Part shown: positions 54,560-64,000 of the stretch, one piece after another
Position numbering within the stretch: position 1 is the stretch's first letter
Layout: each line of letters begins with the position of its first letter
From: Asterella californica
Lineage: Eukaryota; Streptophyta; Marchantiopsida; Marchantiales; Aytoniaceae
Direction: 5' to 3'
NCBI GenBank assembly: GCA_036924285.1
Contig: JAYKYS010000015.1
Location: forward strand, 10,602,001 to 10,666,000
Length of the DNA stretch: 64,000 nucleotides
The notes under the pieces: generated by a model
Database searches by the model: none
What the model saw: the letters and a program-made list of their open reading frames with translations, nothing else
What the model was told of the DNA's origin: nothing
Program-made: the position numbers and the translations under genes

Positions 54560-57500
54560 ACAGAAATATAGGCAAATTTCTTATAGAAGAGGATACGAAT
54601 TGACGTTGCAAGTTGACCTTCGGTGAAATCTCTTCTGATTTTGAGTCGGATGATTCAAGAGAGGATGGAAGAAAAATTGGGCACATCACAGGTACAATAT
54701 TTGCTCTACTTGGTCGAGCGCTCAATGACGAACAAGCTCTCGTGTTTGGGTAGTTGCTTAATTCTAGCAAAATTCTCAGTTTTGGAGAATATTTTAAGAA
54801 GTCAAACAACCAAGTGCAGAACAACCCACAATGTTCATGGATCGTCTAGTCCATTCATACAAAGCGGTTGTAGTGGAGTGTCCAGACGAATCTCTTTCGA
54901 GAGATCGTTTATCTCTAGCTGCTAGACCACTTAGTTAGGAGACAAATCTATCCTGGAAAGATCAGGTTGTTGTACACCTTGAATCTAGATCTGACTCGTA
55001 CGACGAGATTGAGGAGATTTCAACCGAAGAATTAGATATTAGTGACGAGAGTACTTTGGATGAACGTCACCCAAAGTTGAAATTGTCTCCAAAGAGAGTT
55101 GTACTAGGGCTGATGACAGCTGCAAAACAATTTACAACACCCAACATCAATTTGTTTGGATTAGCTACTAAAGGTGCATCATTTTAATTCTCTCCTACGT
55201 CTTCATGTTTACTTGTATCTGGTGGGTCAGATATAAGCGAACAAGAGAAGGTAGTCAGAAATGTCTCCTCATCAAGTGAAGAAACTGACGACATGGATGA
55301 TCTATCTCAATCCAAGAGTTTATCACCAAGACGAGGATTGTCCCACGATCTACGGAAGATAGCAACCGACAGTTGTGAAAGATCATTTTCTCATTCGCAT
55401 ACCCAAATGAGTCCTTTAACTCTTCCAAGAGATAAAAGTGAAAGTCTTATCATTGGAGTGTCTATCAAGGACGAAGAGACACTCCAGTCAAGAGATTCAC
55501 TTCTACAAGTGGTTCACAGAAGATCAAACAGACACAACGCTTCAAAAAACTTTATGAGGCAATTCACTTTCTCCAAGAAGTTTAGGTCAACCATCCAAGC
55601 CCATACCCTTGGAAAAGTTGATAAAAATTCATCCATTGTAAAGTAAATCTTGATATTATAAGGTGAGATAGAAAGAAGTTTTGTTGTAAAAAAATGTGCT
55701 TGTGGACCACGGGTTTTGATTGCTGAAACTAGAAGGTTATTTTTGTTCGAAACAAAACGAAAGATCTATTTTCCTAGATTCTAGATGTATGAGAAACAAC
55801 TCTCTAAAACAAGCAAACCAGAGAGTGTATACTCTTTATAGTGGAAGTAATGTGTGTGGTAAAACTTTTAAGGTTAAATTTTTGTGTAGATAATCATCGT
55901 CTACGTAGAATCCAAAGTGATCTCAATCATCATCCAGCCTCCAAACACATTATTTACCGCATAAAAGTGTTGAAGGTTTTTTGTTACAAGAATGGTTGGA
56001 CTTATTTTTCTTGTCGCATTATGAGTGATAACCCAACGCAATCATTATTATCTTCTCAACAATCTATCAAAAATGAGGTTTACAATTACTACAAGACAGA
56101 CATGTCCTCTCTGGTTGACGAGAACATGCTTTTGTGTATTTTTTGTTAATCTGATATTGACTTCAGTACTATCCACTGGTGAGAATTCCATGACAAAATA
56201 GATTTTCAAGGTGTCACTTTTATGAGCAGATGAAGAATCAAAGAGAACGATCACATACAAGACCATGTCATCCAGGTAATGATTGTATATTTCTTTCTGA
56301 ACTTGTATCTTGTTCTTCAAATAGCGTAACTCTCGATAGTATATATGTCGTGCGCATACACATCGTTACACAACATACATCGTTGTCAGAAATACATCAT
56401 ATATACACATAACACATGGACGAAGCATACACATACACAAGTGTATCACAATAATAAAGATATATACTCATTCCACCTATGCCAACCGGCACTACACAAA
56501 CACTAAAGTTGAGTCACATCCACTATGTGCATCAAAGAATCCAGATTGCATTCACCAAGACTACCCACCATAAGACTCAATTCGAAGAACTTGAGGCTTA
56601 CAAGCCCTACATACGAAGTATACCCCTAGTGGGCTAGTCCAACAACATGCCCTAACGGCAGTAATGACCCTACCGAGACTACGCTCTCGGTCAACCTAGC
56701 CGGGGTACTAAACTGACGTGACATATATTTACATGAGCAATCCATGAGTTCCACGGGTAAACATCATATCGATATGGTTTTTGACTTGTTCATATTATAT
56801 GTGTTATAGAGTTTATCATAACTGATTTAAAGACTCATCGTCCTCAACAAGCTGACGAACGTGGTGCTAGCGCAAGAAGAAGAAAGAAAGCTGAATCTTC
56901 ACCCAAAGATTACGTGTACTGTTCCATAGATGGAATGGATCAGACGAAGACATACGTTTCATATTTCTCTAAAGTTCCAAAAGCTGTTGACGGTTCGTCT
57001 ATGATAAGTTCATCTTGTCTCATTTTTAATGAGACATTTCAAACCAGAGTCTTTCTTATCTTAAATAATATTAAGTCTAATTCTAATATGACTATCTCTA
57101 TTGTGCACCGCATGATATATGAATGAGAAGGTCCTTTGCCATCAGTTTTATACTTCCAGTTAATAACACAGTAAGAGAAAACAATAATAATATTTTTTTG
57201 CTTATCGTGCTGTATTAGTATATAGGTAGATTTCAAGAAAATAAAATAGGATTTCTCATGGTAGGACATACTCATGATCATGTTGATCAAATGTTCAATA
57301 GATTCTCCACAACTCTCCAGTCAAAGAACGCTTTTATCTTGTCACAACTCAGTGAAGTCATCAGTTATCAGACAGCATACACTCTGCAGCCTCAGGTTAC
57401 TCTTCACAAAGAAACTTACAACTTCAAAGATTTTATTGAAGAAGCACATCGTCGAGTTCGACCTCTTCATGATATCACTTACAACAAATAGTTCAAAATA

Positions 57501-57690
57501 AAATAAGATGAGTGCAAGGAGGTTGGATATGGAGTAAAGAGTTCCTGATTGATGACAACCGGATCTCAACAAAAGGAGTTCGTCATTGGAATTTCCGCAA
57601 CGGACTAGAAATGCATGCAAACGGACATGCTACCATTGAAGTCATACTCGGAAGCAAAACGTGCTAAAACTATGTTGGTGAGGTTAGTGG
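54560..57690 (+). pseudogene. Decayed gene resembling DUF7869-type transposon-associated proteins
   Basis: Protein-like pieces in changing frames. The N-terminal part is acidic/serine-rich (SSDFESDDSREDG near 54,635; SDSYDEIEEISTEELDISD near 55,005), and a basic region with DDMDDLSQSKSLSPRRGLS follows at 55,280-55,640. Then HRLRRIQSDLNHHPASK with NGWTYFSCRI (55,890-56,030). The C-terminal part carries SIDGMDQTKTYVSYFSKVPK (56,926), then NSNMTISIVH, an ENKN-like patch near 57,175, and MVGHTHDHVDQMFNRFSTTL (57,258). IDGMDQ-K-x-x-x-P-x-F followed by (V/L)GHTHxxxDQ is, from memory, the signature of the DUF7869 family seen in many repetitive plant genes. An inserted repeat (56,330-56,790) splits the coding region, and stops and frameshifts abound. 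It sits between two homologous LTRs, so it may be cargo of an LTR element or an independent element invaded by one. Confidence 0.55.
56330..56790 (+). repeat. Repeat inserted in the pseudogene
   Basis: Its first ~270 bp match 42,200-42,490. The rest is GC-richer, with ACCGAGACTACGCTCTCGGT forming a 6-bp-stem hairpin near 56,674. It contains no frame compatible with the flanking protein, so insertion or a retained intron are both possible. Confidence 0.45.
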
Positions 57691-57715
57691 AAGAGGAAGA
57701 AAGTGGACCTAAAGT

Positions 57716-59066
57716 TGTCATGTTGTGACACGATTCACATTTGAATTTAGCGTAGAACTTGTATTGTGTTAATTCTCTATGTTTCACGAACCTTTTCACG
57801 AACTCTCTTGACAACGTATTAGCTATCACGTTCATGGTTAGCTGACATGTGAGATCATACGATGAAACGTGTCAGCTCAATGATCCGTGGACATTTATGT
57901 GAGTGTCTCTTGTTGTCAAATTTGGATATAAGTAGAGAATCAAAGGTTCATAAAGGTATTCTTTTTTGCTTGGTATTTCGCAGGTGTTTCTTAGTGTCTT
58001 ACTTGAAGTGAGCAGCTGCGAGACTTGTACTCATGGACGAACGATTGATCTGAGTTTAGGATCTTCCATTCCTGAATCCATTCTATATTAAGCTTTATTA
58101 TATCTATCGTGATCACTTTTGACAGTTGTTTGTTGCCTACTTTGGTGAAAAGTTCATGAGGAGGGTGATGGACTTGTCTACTCCGGTGATCTTACCGATC
58201 ATCACATATGGGAAGAACTAAGTCGTATACATCTTACTTTGACGGGTGAATGGATCTGAAATTTCCAGTCAACGTCTCTTTCAGTGTCTAGGTTGATATC
58301 TGATGTCATTGTCGACGGAAGATCAACCATCGTGCGTGGATCACGAGAAACTTTGATGATGGATACTGTGATCAAATGATGACTTCCTCATTTCTTTTTG
58401 TCGTACTTTTCATCATAGATCAATTCAAGATCATTATCTTGACTTTGTACTGAATCTCATACACTTTCGTGTCATTATTATCTCTATTGTCCGACGAGGG
58501 TGATTATCCTATATTAAGTTTGCGGTCCGAAGTATTTTGATTCAAGCTTTGAAGGTGGGAGAGTTTGTTAGGATTACAACTCGATCTGTAGTGCCAAGTA
58601 GAAGATAAAGTGATCTCCAATCTTTTTTCTCATTTATCCATTTTTTATTAATGAAGTTCATCCAAGTTCCAAGAACGATTTGGGATTTCGGGAGTCTTCC
58701 TGGAGGTCACTCACAAAGTGTAAGATTTCGTTGAAAAATTATCAAGTTGAACTACAATCTGGAGAGTAAGATCGATCGATTGGAGCTCTGAGCAAGGTGT
58801 TATGATCTTTCAAAGTCAAAGGGGTTAAATCAGTACATCAAGTCATGTTTTTGAGTGCCTTGAGAGTTCGAGAGATGATCTTTCAAGATTATCATGTGTG
58901 GTGCACGTTTGACAACACATAAGGTCAGGTTAGTCAGTAGAAACTGATACAAAGCTTGATAGGTTGGGTAGTGAGGGCATTAGGATTTCATCAAGTTGGT
59001 CCAAGGTCTTGTTGTATCTCTCAGATGTATATAACTATAAACATTCCGGTAACATATCGTTGTATT
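57716..59066 (+). mobile_element. Second LTR (LTR2), 3'-truncated
   Basis: Begins TGTCATGTTGTGACACG, aligned base for base with the start of LTR1, and follows it to about 59,066, where similarity fades before the ACGACA terminus. About 0.9 kb present in LTR1 is missing near 58,890. A purine-rich run (AGTGGAAGAGGAAGAAAGTGG) lies 10-30 bp upstream. No target duplication could be identified. Open choices: 3' LTR of an element carrying the DUF7869-like cargo, or a separate truncated insertion. Confidence 0.83.
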
Positions 59067-59982
59067 TTTTAACTAAAAGTGTACGAAAGTTCTTGAGGTG
59101 ATGATGTGTGTTCCTGAACTAAACGAATGTTTTTTAAGTTGATGGTGGAAACTTTTAACATTACATGCTGCTTACCAGCAAAATTTATAAATATTCATAT
59201 GGTTTTCTTGAAGAAAATGTTATCTCAGTTTTTTGCAAAAAGATCCTTGTCATGACGCTATGGACTGTAAGATAAGTATTTGTACTTATGAACATTCAGT
59301 GAGATAAGATAAAGATAAGTATTTGTACTTATTAACATTCAGTGAGATCAGATCAAGATAAGTATTTATACTTATGAACATGCAGTCAGATAATCAAGCT
59401 CTAATCTATCCATAACTAACAATAATTTCTTTTTCCAGATGAGACACATTTCTAACTTATTGTAGTACATATTTAATTTCAACAACAACATGGATAATGT
59501 TCTTTCCGACGATGAGATATTATTTTATATCTCTCTGTAAAATATATTCTATCTATTCAAAAGACACACATTGTTAGATGAAGAAATATGAAACTCTTTC
59601 ACCTAATGCAACAAACCAAAACGATGAACCATTTGTCCCAACTTTCATTGTTAATTATGAACATATAAACTATGAACTATTATGAACATATAAACTAAAC
59701 CCTATGAAGAAGAAAATATAGTAACTTGAATATCTGACAATCATCAACCGAAAGAATATAATTTCACTCTATTGGAAAACATATTTCTGGTTCTCTCTCA
59801 ATGAATAGTTATATCTAAATACTTGTCTTTCATCGATTAAGTTGAAGTTAATATGAATTAATGTTATTAATATTTAACTAAAATTTATTTAAAATTACTG
59901 TTAGTAACAATATTTCAAGTGAATGCAATTGACATAATGTTACCCACAGTACATGTAGTAAGGAGTGTAGTAGGGGGACGAT
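59067..59982. other. AT-rich spacer with tandem array
   Basis: Apart from the 43-bp array, TATGAACATATAAACTA is duplicated at about 59,656 and 59,680. No gene. Confidence 0.45.
59271..59395 (+). repeat. Three tandem 43-bp units
   Basis: Units start at 59,271, 59,314 and 59,357: GATAAGTATTTGTACTTAT, then AACATTCAGTGAGAT. AAGTA-TTTG-TACTT inside each unit is itself palindromic. Confidence 0.93.
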
Positions 59983-60056
59983 CCCCTAGTAGGGGCTTGA
60001 CTGATCAGCTGGTGGATCGTTGCCCCTACTAGGGACGCTCCACCACCTGATCAGTC
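59983..60056. repeat. Interleaved (a-b-a'-b') inverted repeats at a composition boundary
   Basis: a = CCCCTAGTAGGGGC (59,983-59,996), b = GACTGATCAGCTGGTGGA (59,999-60,016), a' = GCCCCTACTAGGG (60,022-60,034), b' = TCCACCACCTGATCAGTC (60,039-60,056). a pairs with a', b with b', so the pairs cross as in a pseudoknot. a is also self-complementary, and b contains CTGATCAG. The AT-rich spacer ends and the GC-richer block begins exactly here. Confidence 0.9.
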
Positions 60057-60747
60057 TTCCGGTTCCAAGGTCTGAACGCTCCAGTAACGTTTTCTGATGT
60101 TAATATCGAACGAGGGCCATAATACTCCGTTCTAAAGATCAACACCCGAGCGATGTGTGTTAAGAAAGAAAGTCCTTAAAGAATGCGATCTTGCTTCCCC
60201 AAGCAAGTGTCTGGAGGGGTTCTTTGCGTCAGTGAAGTACCGTAAGACCACGAAGAGAGATCCTGTACGCTGGGATCTAGTGTAGGAACCTTAGGGCGGA
60301 CAAACTCCCATCCCAGAGAATGATTGCACAAGTGCAAAATTCTTTCAAGGCAGGACGGGCGGTCAACTCGAAAGTTTTGATTGATTTTCTTTAGTTTGGG
60401 TACAAGGTGGAGTACGATAAGGTCAAACGATGAGCCACAGGTATGAACGAAGAGTCACTGGTAGATTTGCAGAAACTCTTCCATCCTCGTTGGCAGAAAA
60501 GGCGGGGAGGAGGGAGGAGTAATGAGACAAAAGGCAAAAGCAGCATCAGCAATGTGCATGGTGTTGTGGATAGAAAACCTAAAAATTACGTGAAGAGAGT
60601 AGGAACATGCGAACCTACGATTGGAGCCTCTTGGTGCCCTCGTCCATATTCATGTTTCTTCTATTCACAGGAAGTGGAGACATTCTCCTCATGCTTCCAA
60701 CGAGTTTGATTGGCTGACATTTCGGAAGATGGTGGAGGAAAATGCGA
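60057..60747. other. GC-richer block, first part
   Basis: Open frame 60,443-60,709 (+, 88 codons; KRRGGGRSN basic patch) is unrecognised. No splice model could be built. Confidence 0.3.
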
Positions 60748-61011
60748 TCAGCAGGTCCGTCCTTTGATTGGAGAGGTTCTCATCACACGCATACTGCAGG
60801 ATGAAATCCCATTAGAGAGCTGGAGCGGAGAGATAGGACTCTCGATAGGATTTTGTTTCCAACCAGTTTCATGATCTGGAGTTGCGATGTGACTCGGATC
60901 CTGTTTCCCAAGATATTTCTGCTGTCCATACCCCCAAGTGGGATGGACCACAACTTGACTTGGCTTGACCAGTGCGAGAAGCCCATCATGCTCTTCAGCT
61001 ATACTTTCCAA
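60748..61011 (-). CDS. Unrecognised open frame, 87 codons
   Basis: Contains LVKPSQVVVHPTWGYGQQKY followed by a polar tail. Amino-acid use is protein-like, and no stop interrupts it. The opposite strand has an overlapping, longer frame (60,853-61,248), so the coding strand is uncertain. The minus frames here and at 61,241-61,468 could be exons of one minus-strand gene. Confidence 0.25.
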   Translation of the reverse strand: MESIAEEHDGLLALVKPSQVVVHPTWGYGQQKYLGKQDPSHIATPDHETGWKQNPIESPISPLQLSNGISSCSMRVMRTSPIKGRTC

Positions 61012-61240
61012 GCAGAAAAGGAATTGCTCCCTAGTGGTGGAAGCACTGGAAGGTCAGAACCCTTTCATGACGTTTATTTAAATCTCCTTTCATCAGATCT
61101 GCTTGTCGCTTGCGTCTTTCTCAGTTGCACAGGTATATTTGCTCGCAGAGTCCGAAACGCGTTAGAAGAAACTTGTCCTGACACTCTTGCTCTTGAACAC
61201 AACATGTCGGCAGCTGAATGGAATGTTTACACCTTTCAAG

Positions 61241-61468
61241 TCAAGTAGGGCTCTCAAGCGTGCTCAGAGCATCGTACTTGTACGCATCAGTAGAAAGCAT
61301 TGCAGCAGCAGCCATAGGCTTTGAGCTGACTGGTGGATTTCCATTTAGGGAGTTGTAGTTTTCCAGCCAGTTATTCTCCACGTGAGGTATAGATAGGTCC
61401 AGGTTGGTCGAGTGCTTGCGAAGTTTTCCCTCATCCAGGGTAAGAGTAATCCGTTCAAGGACCATCAA
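61241..61468 (-). CDS. Unrecognised open frame, 75 codons
   Basis: Contains HVENNWLENYNSLNGNPPVS and ends AMLSTDAYKYDALSTLESPT. It looks protein-like, with asparagine/serine-rich, plant-regulator-like composition, but I know no matching domain. A plus-strand frame (61,412-61,819, 135 codons) overlaps its start. Confidence 0.28.
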   Translation of the reverse strand: MMVLERITLTLDEGKLRKHSTNLDLSIPHVENNWLENYNSLNGNPPVSSKPMAAAAMLSTDAYKYDALSTLESPT

Positions 61469-61819
61469 GGACCATTCTGTTTCATCAAGGAATATGGTAA
61501 GCGACGTAATCTCAGTGACGTCAACTCTCTGTCAAACAATCAACTTATACAATTTCTATCCACCCATCAGAAAGCTCCTAGAGTGTCTTCATTGCAAGCA
61601 AAGCAAACGATCGCAGCTCGGAGATCAGATTCTGTAGACCTTGCATCTTTCCTTTCCGTTTTGGAAACTTGTTGCGCTCTGGTTCTCCATCAAAAGTCAG
61701 GTTCGCCAAGAACGAGAAAAACTACACCTCGAAAGTTGTGTCATGTTAACACTATCGCAAATCCCCTTCAAGTTGAGACTTCTATGATTTGCTTCCAGAT
61801 GTTCAGCGTCATACAGTAA
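61412..61819 (+). CDS. Unrecognised open frame, 135 codons
   Basis: Longest open frame of the block, basic and serine-rich, with no recognised motif. Overlaps the minus frame at 61,241-61,468 only at its 5' end. Confidence 0.22.
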   Translation: MLAKFSLIQGKSNPFKDHQGPFCFIKEYGKRRNLSDVNSLSNNQLIQFLSTHQKAPRVSSLQAKQTIAARRSDSVDLASFLSVLETCCALVLHQKSGSPRTRKTTPRKLCHVNTIANPLQVETSMICFQMFSVIQ

Positions 61820-62014
61820 CACATCAGTGATGCTCACTGATCCACTGTTGGCCACTTGACTGCTGCTTGACCAGAGTTACCGGTCATTCATAGACGGAAC
61901 TGAACACTCATTGATCCCAACGTGTCTTTCCATCCGTTGGCTATTCACTGCGGCGCGTGTTCTTCTTTTCACAGATGGAAGAAAACTACCCGAAATATAA
62001 AAGAGTGAGATAAA

Positions 62015-62389
62015 TTGATGCCTGATGAAAATATTTGGAGTTCAGAAACCCTAAAGCTTTTGAAACTGCGGAATGACGACTGGAGGGTTTCATGGGAAGA
62101 TGCTCTCCCATATTATCGGGTTATTGTAATGGCTGATCCCGACAGCGACACGTGTTATATGGAAGAATTTTACAGTCAGATTCTCTCGAGTCCACCAGAT
62201 CCCAGATGTGTGTGCCGTAAAACTGTCCACATTCCGGCTGTCGTGAAGTCGTACAGGTACATAAGAACAGGATCATGCTATCATGACGTGGTTGCCTATT
62301 TACTAGCACCAAATCCAGACCAGTACAGGTTTCGGAGCCTGGGAAGGAAGGCTGCGCTGCCGCCATTCCCAAGGGACACGTGTAAATGA
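62015..62389 (+). CDS. Unrecognised open frame, 124 codons
   Basis: Starts MMPDENIWSSETLKLLKLRN and contains a Cys/His-bearing part (RCVCRKTVHI, GSCYHDVVAYLL). Composition is balanced and protein-like. No promoter or neighbour helps. Could be a small moss gene, a terminal exon or chance. Confidence 0.3.
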   Translation: MMPDENIWSSETLKLLKLRNDDWRVSWEDALPYYRVIVMADPDSDTCYMEEFYSQILSSPPDPRCVCRKTVHIPAVVKSYRYIRTGSCYHDVVAYLLAPNPDQYRFRSLGRKAALPPFPRDTCK

Positions 62390-62534
62390 CTGCGGTGTCG
62401 TTAGCGAGCCAGTATCCATGTCCCGCTAACGCACGGCCAGGATGCTCTATACGGGTGTATCTTTACCGGAGAAGCACGAGTCTCGATCGTACGTACTACA
62501 GCGTCGTGTTACTTCCGCGTGTGCGAAAGAGTTT

Positions 62535-62635
62535 GATACAAGAAATCAGCACAGTAGCTACTCCGTGGCCTGTTCTTTAGTATAATTCGATACAAGAAAT
62601 CAGCATAGTAGTTACTCCGTGGCCCCTTCTTCAGA
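62535..62635 (+). repeat. 54-bp tandem duplication
   Basis: GATACAAGAAATCAGCACAG and the following ~25 bp recur at 62,589 with a few substitutions. Confidence 0.92.
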
Positions 62636-62641
62636 CTACCC

Positions 62642-62915
62642 TGCATATTTCACCTCCTTGATGGAGGAGGTAAAGGGCGGTTAAATTTATTGCCTAACTT
62701 TTCCCTTGGGTAAGAATCTGGATTGATTTAGTAGTTTCTCGCAATTGTAGTTTCGAAGAGAGTGTTGGGGAACTCGTTTTATGGGTTATATTTGGATCGG
62801 TTTGTAATTCTAGGAGTAATTATTATCTTGATAAATTTTTGCATATATTTATATCTTTTTAAAAAGAAAATAAACAAAAGTTTCCCGAAGTTTATTTTGC
62901 ATTTTATATCACTTG
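62642..62915 (+). mobile_element. Double-hairpin dispersed repeat, copy at the right end
   Basis: Head TTTCACCTCCT / AGGAGGTAAAGG, half of the second hairpin (TTAAATTTATTGCCTAAC), body CTCGCAATTGTAGTTTCGAA and GGGTTATATTTGGATC as in the 36,138 copy, tail AACAAAAGTTTCCCGAAGTT and TTGCAT. Confidence 0.78.
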
Positions 62916-64000
62916 AGTTCAGTTCGCTTCATTTATTAGAGTGTTTCTGAAATCTTTTTAACTCAGAATGAATCAGATGTCATTTTTGAGTACTCTAGAG
63001 ATAATTTAATTCTAAAAATATTCTTCTAAATTTTATGAGAAATAAGCGTAACTCATTTGTTTAAAAATAATAATTTAGAAAAAATACATTTTAATCATTC
63101 TTGTGTCATTCTCTCCGAAAAAAATAAACAATAACCTCTCTCTGTATACGATGATGCTGGTTCAGAATTCCTAACGTCAGGCTCCTTAATAAACAGAGAT
63201 GTCAATGTGATAACTTGAGTATATGCAGAATAAATTATAATTCATGTCAATTCATAGCATCCTACCTTCACCGATAAAAGGCTTAGTCTTGGACATACTT
63301 TTTTTCTTCCTTTTCCCTCTTCCTTTTCCCAGTCACAAGTTAATGTTACATGCATATTTTATGCATTCATAATATTTACTTCCTTGCATATACATATTCA
63401 CCTCTTCCAAGTTCTAAATAGGAGAGTATATAAAGATTTTTATTTTTATTTTTTTTGAAAAGATTAGGTTATAAATTAAAGTTAAGAAATTAAAAATATT
63501 TTAACTTGTGAAAGACAGAGGTCTTTATACCAAGCAGAGGTTTAGTCTGTGAGAGTTACTTATGGGTTTTGTGTAACTCAAATGACCATGTGTAATCAAG
63601 TTTACCAAGTAGATTTTAGTTTTAATGATATAAATTTAGTATTTTAAATTTAATAAAGTAAATTTAAAATAGTTTATAACATTTTGCAAACCTAGTTGAG
63701 TACCACTCTTCCCCCGTAACTTTATGTTTTAGTAAACTGTATTTTTTACTAAAGAATTTTGAATCAGATTTTCAGCCAATTGCCCATGTTATTTTATTAT
63801 TTTTTTAAATATTTTTTTCTTCCATTCTCCTAGAAATGAACTTTGGATGAGTCTTTTTCTGTCTTGAGATTCAAAATCTAACGCTTCATATATTTCCCTG
63901 TACACATGGCTCGACACTTCCGCTCGAACCGCAAGGTTAAGGATATTTTAAGGGCGTATCTTAAGGGAAATTTGCTCCTGCTTCTTTACCTCACTCGATT
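62916..64000. other. AT-rich spacer with one more double-hairpin fragment
   Basis: TATTCACCTCTTCCAAG at about 63,393 and GATTAGGTTATAAATTAAAG at about 63,463 are the two head hairpins with eroded partners. No gene seen to the window edge. Confidence 0.45.

Noticed and set aside
59971..62640. Helitron
   Set aside because: No TC start, CTRR end with nearby hairpin, or Rep/helicase frame could be identified; the boundary structure alone is not enough.

Overview
The window reads as plant nuclear DNA, most likely from a moss of the Physcomitrium (Physcomitrella) type. The support is an intron-split plastid-type gene at the left edge, very AT-rich spacer, MITEs, and a Ty3/gypsy pol of the kind common in moss genomes. 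The species call is an inference. Almost everything is transposon-derived or non-coding. I see no bacterial operon, CRISPR array, rRNA gene or intact tRNA gene.

Layout. 1-4.5 kb has higher GC. It holds the last three recognisable exons (1143-1735, + strand) of an S4 RNA-binding-domain protein of the photosystem II S4 / YlmH type. This is the only ordinary cellular gene I can name. 4.5-7.9 kb is AT-rich, with a 742-bp MITE carrying a ~120-bp minisatellite and a tRNA-like SINE fragment. 7.9-14.3 kb is another higher-GC block with only weak coding hints and a (CT)33 microsatellite inside a duplication. 14.5-44.3 kb is AT-rich and packed with small elements. These include a Tourist-like MITE (TAA target duplication), a Mutator-like MITE with a 10-bp target duplication, related TIR elements, a palindromic-array MITE, a long-TIR element, and at least a dozen copies of a dispersed repeat with two adjacent hairpins at its head and GCATGC at its tail. 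Two higher-GC islands (37.2-37.9 and 38.4-39.8 kb) hold no gene I recognise.

44.3-59.1 kb is a nested cluster of large decayed elements. A minus-strand pseudogene (about 47.1 to 44.3 kb) ends in an N6/N4-type DNA methyltransferase-like domain. Head-to-head with it is a 5'-truncated gypsy pol (RT, RNase H, integrase; 47,252-51,727), split by a 1.9-kb solo LTR with TG...CA ends and a target duplication. The pol is followed by a polypurine tract and its own 3' LTR (51,778-54,085). A decayed gene resembling DUF7869-type transposon proteins lies between that LTR and a second, homologous LTR (57,716 to about 59,066).

60-62.6 kb is a third higher-GC block that starts abruptly at an interleaved inverted-repeat structure. 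It has several unrecognised open frames. The right end returns to AT-rich DNA with two more copies of the double-hairpin repeat.

Only the S4 gene appears functional, and only its 3' part is resolved. The rest records repeated insertion, nesting, truncation and decay.
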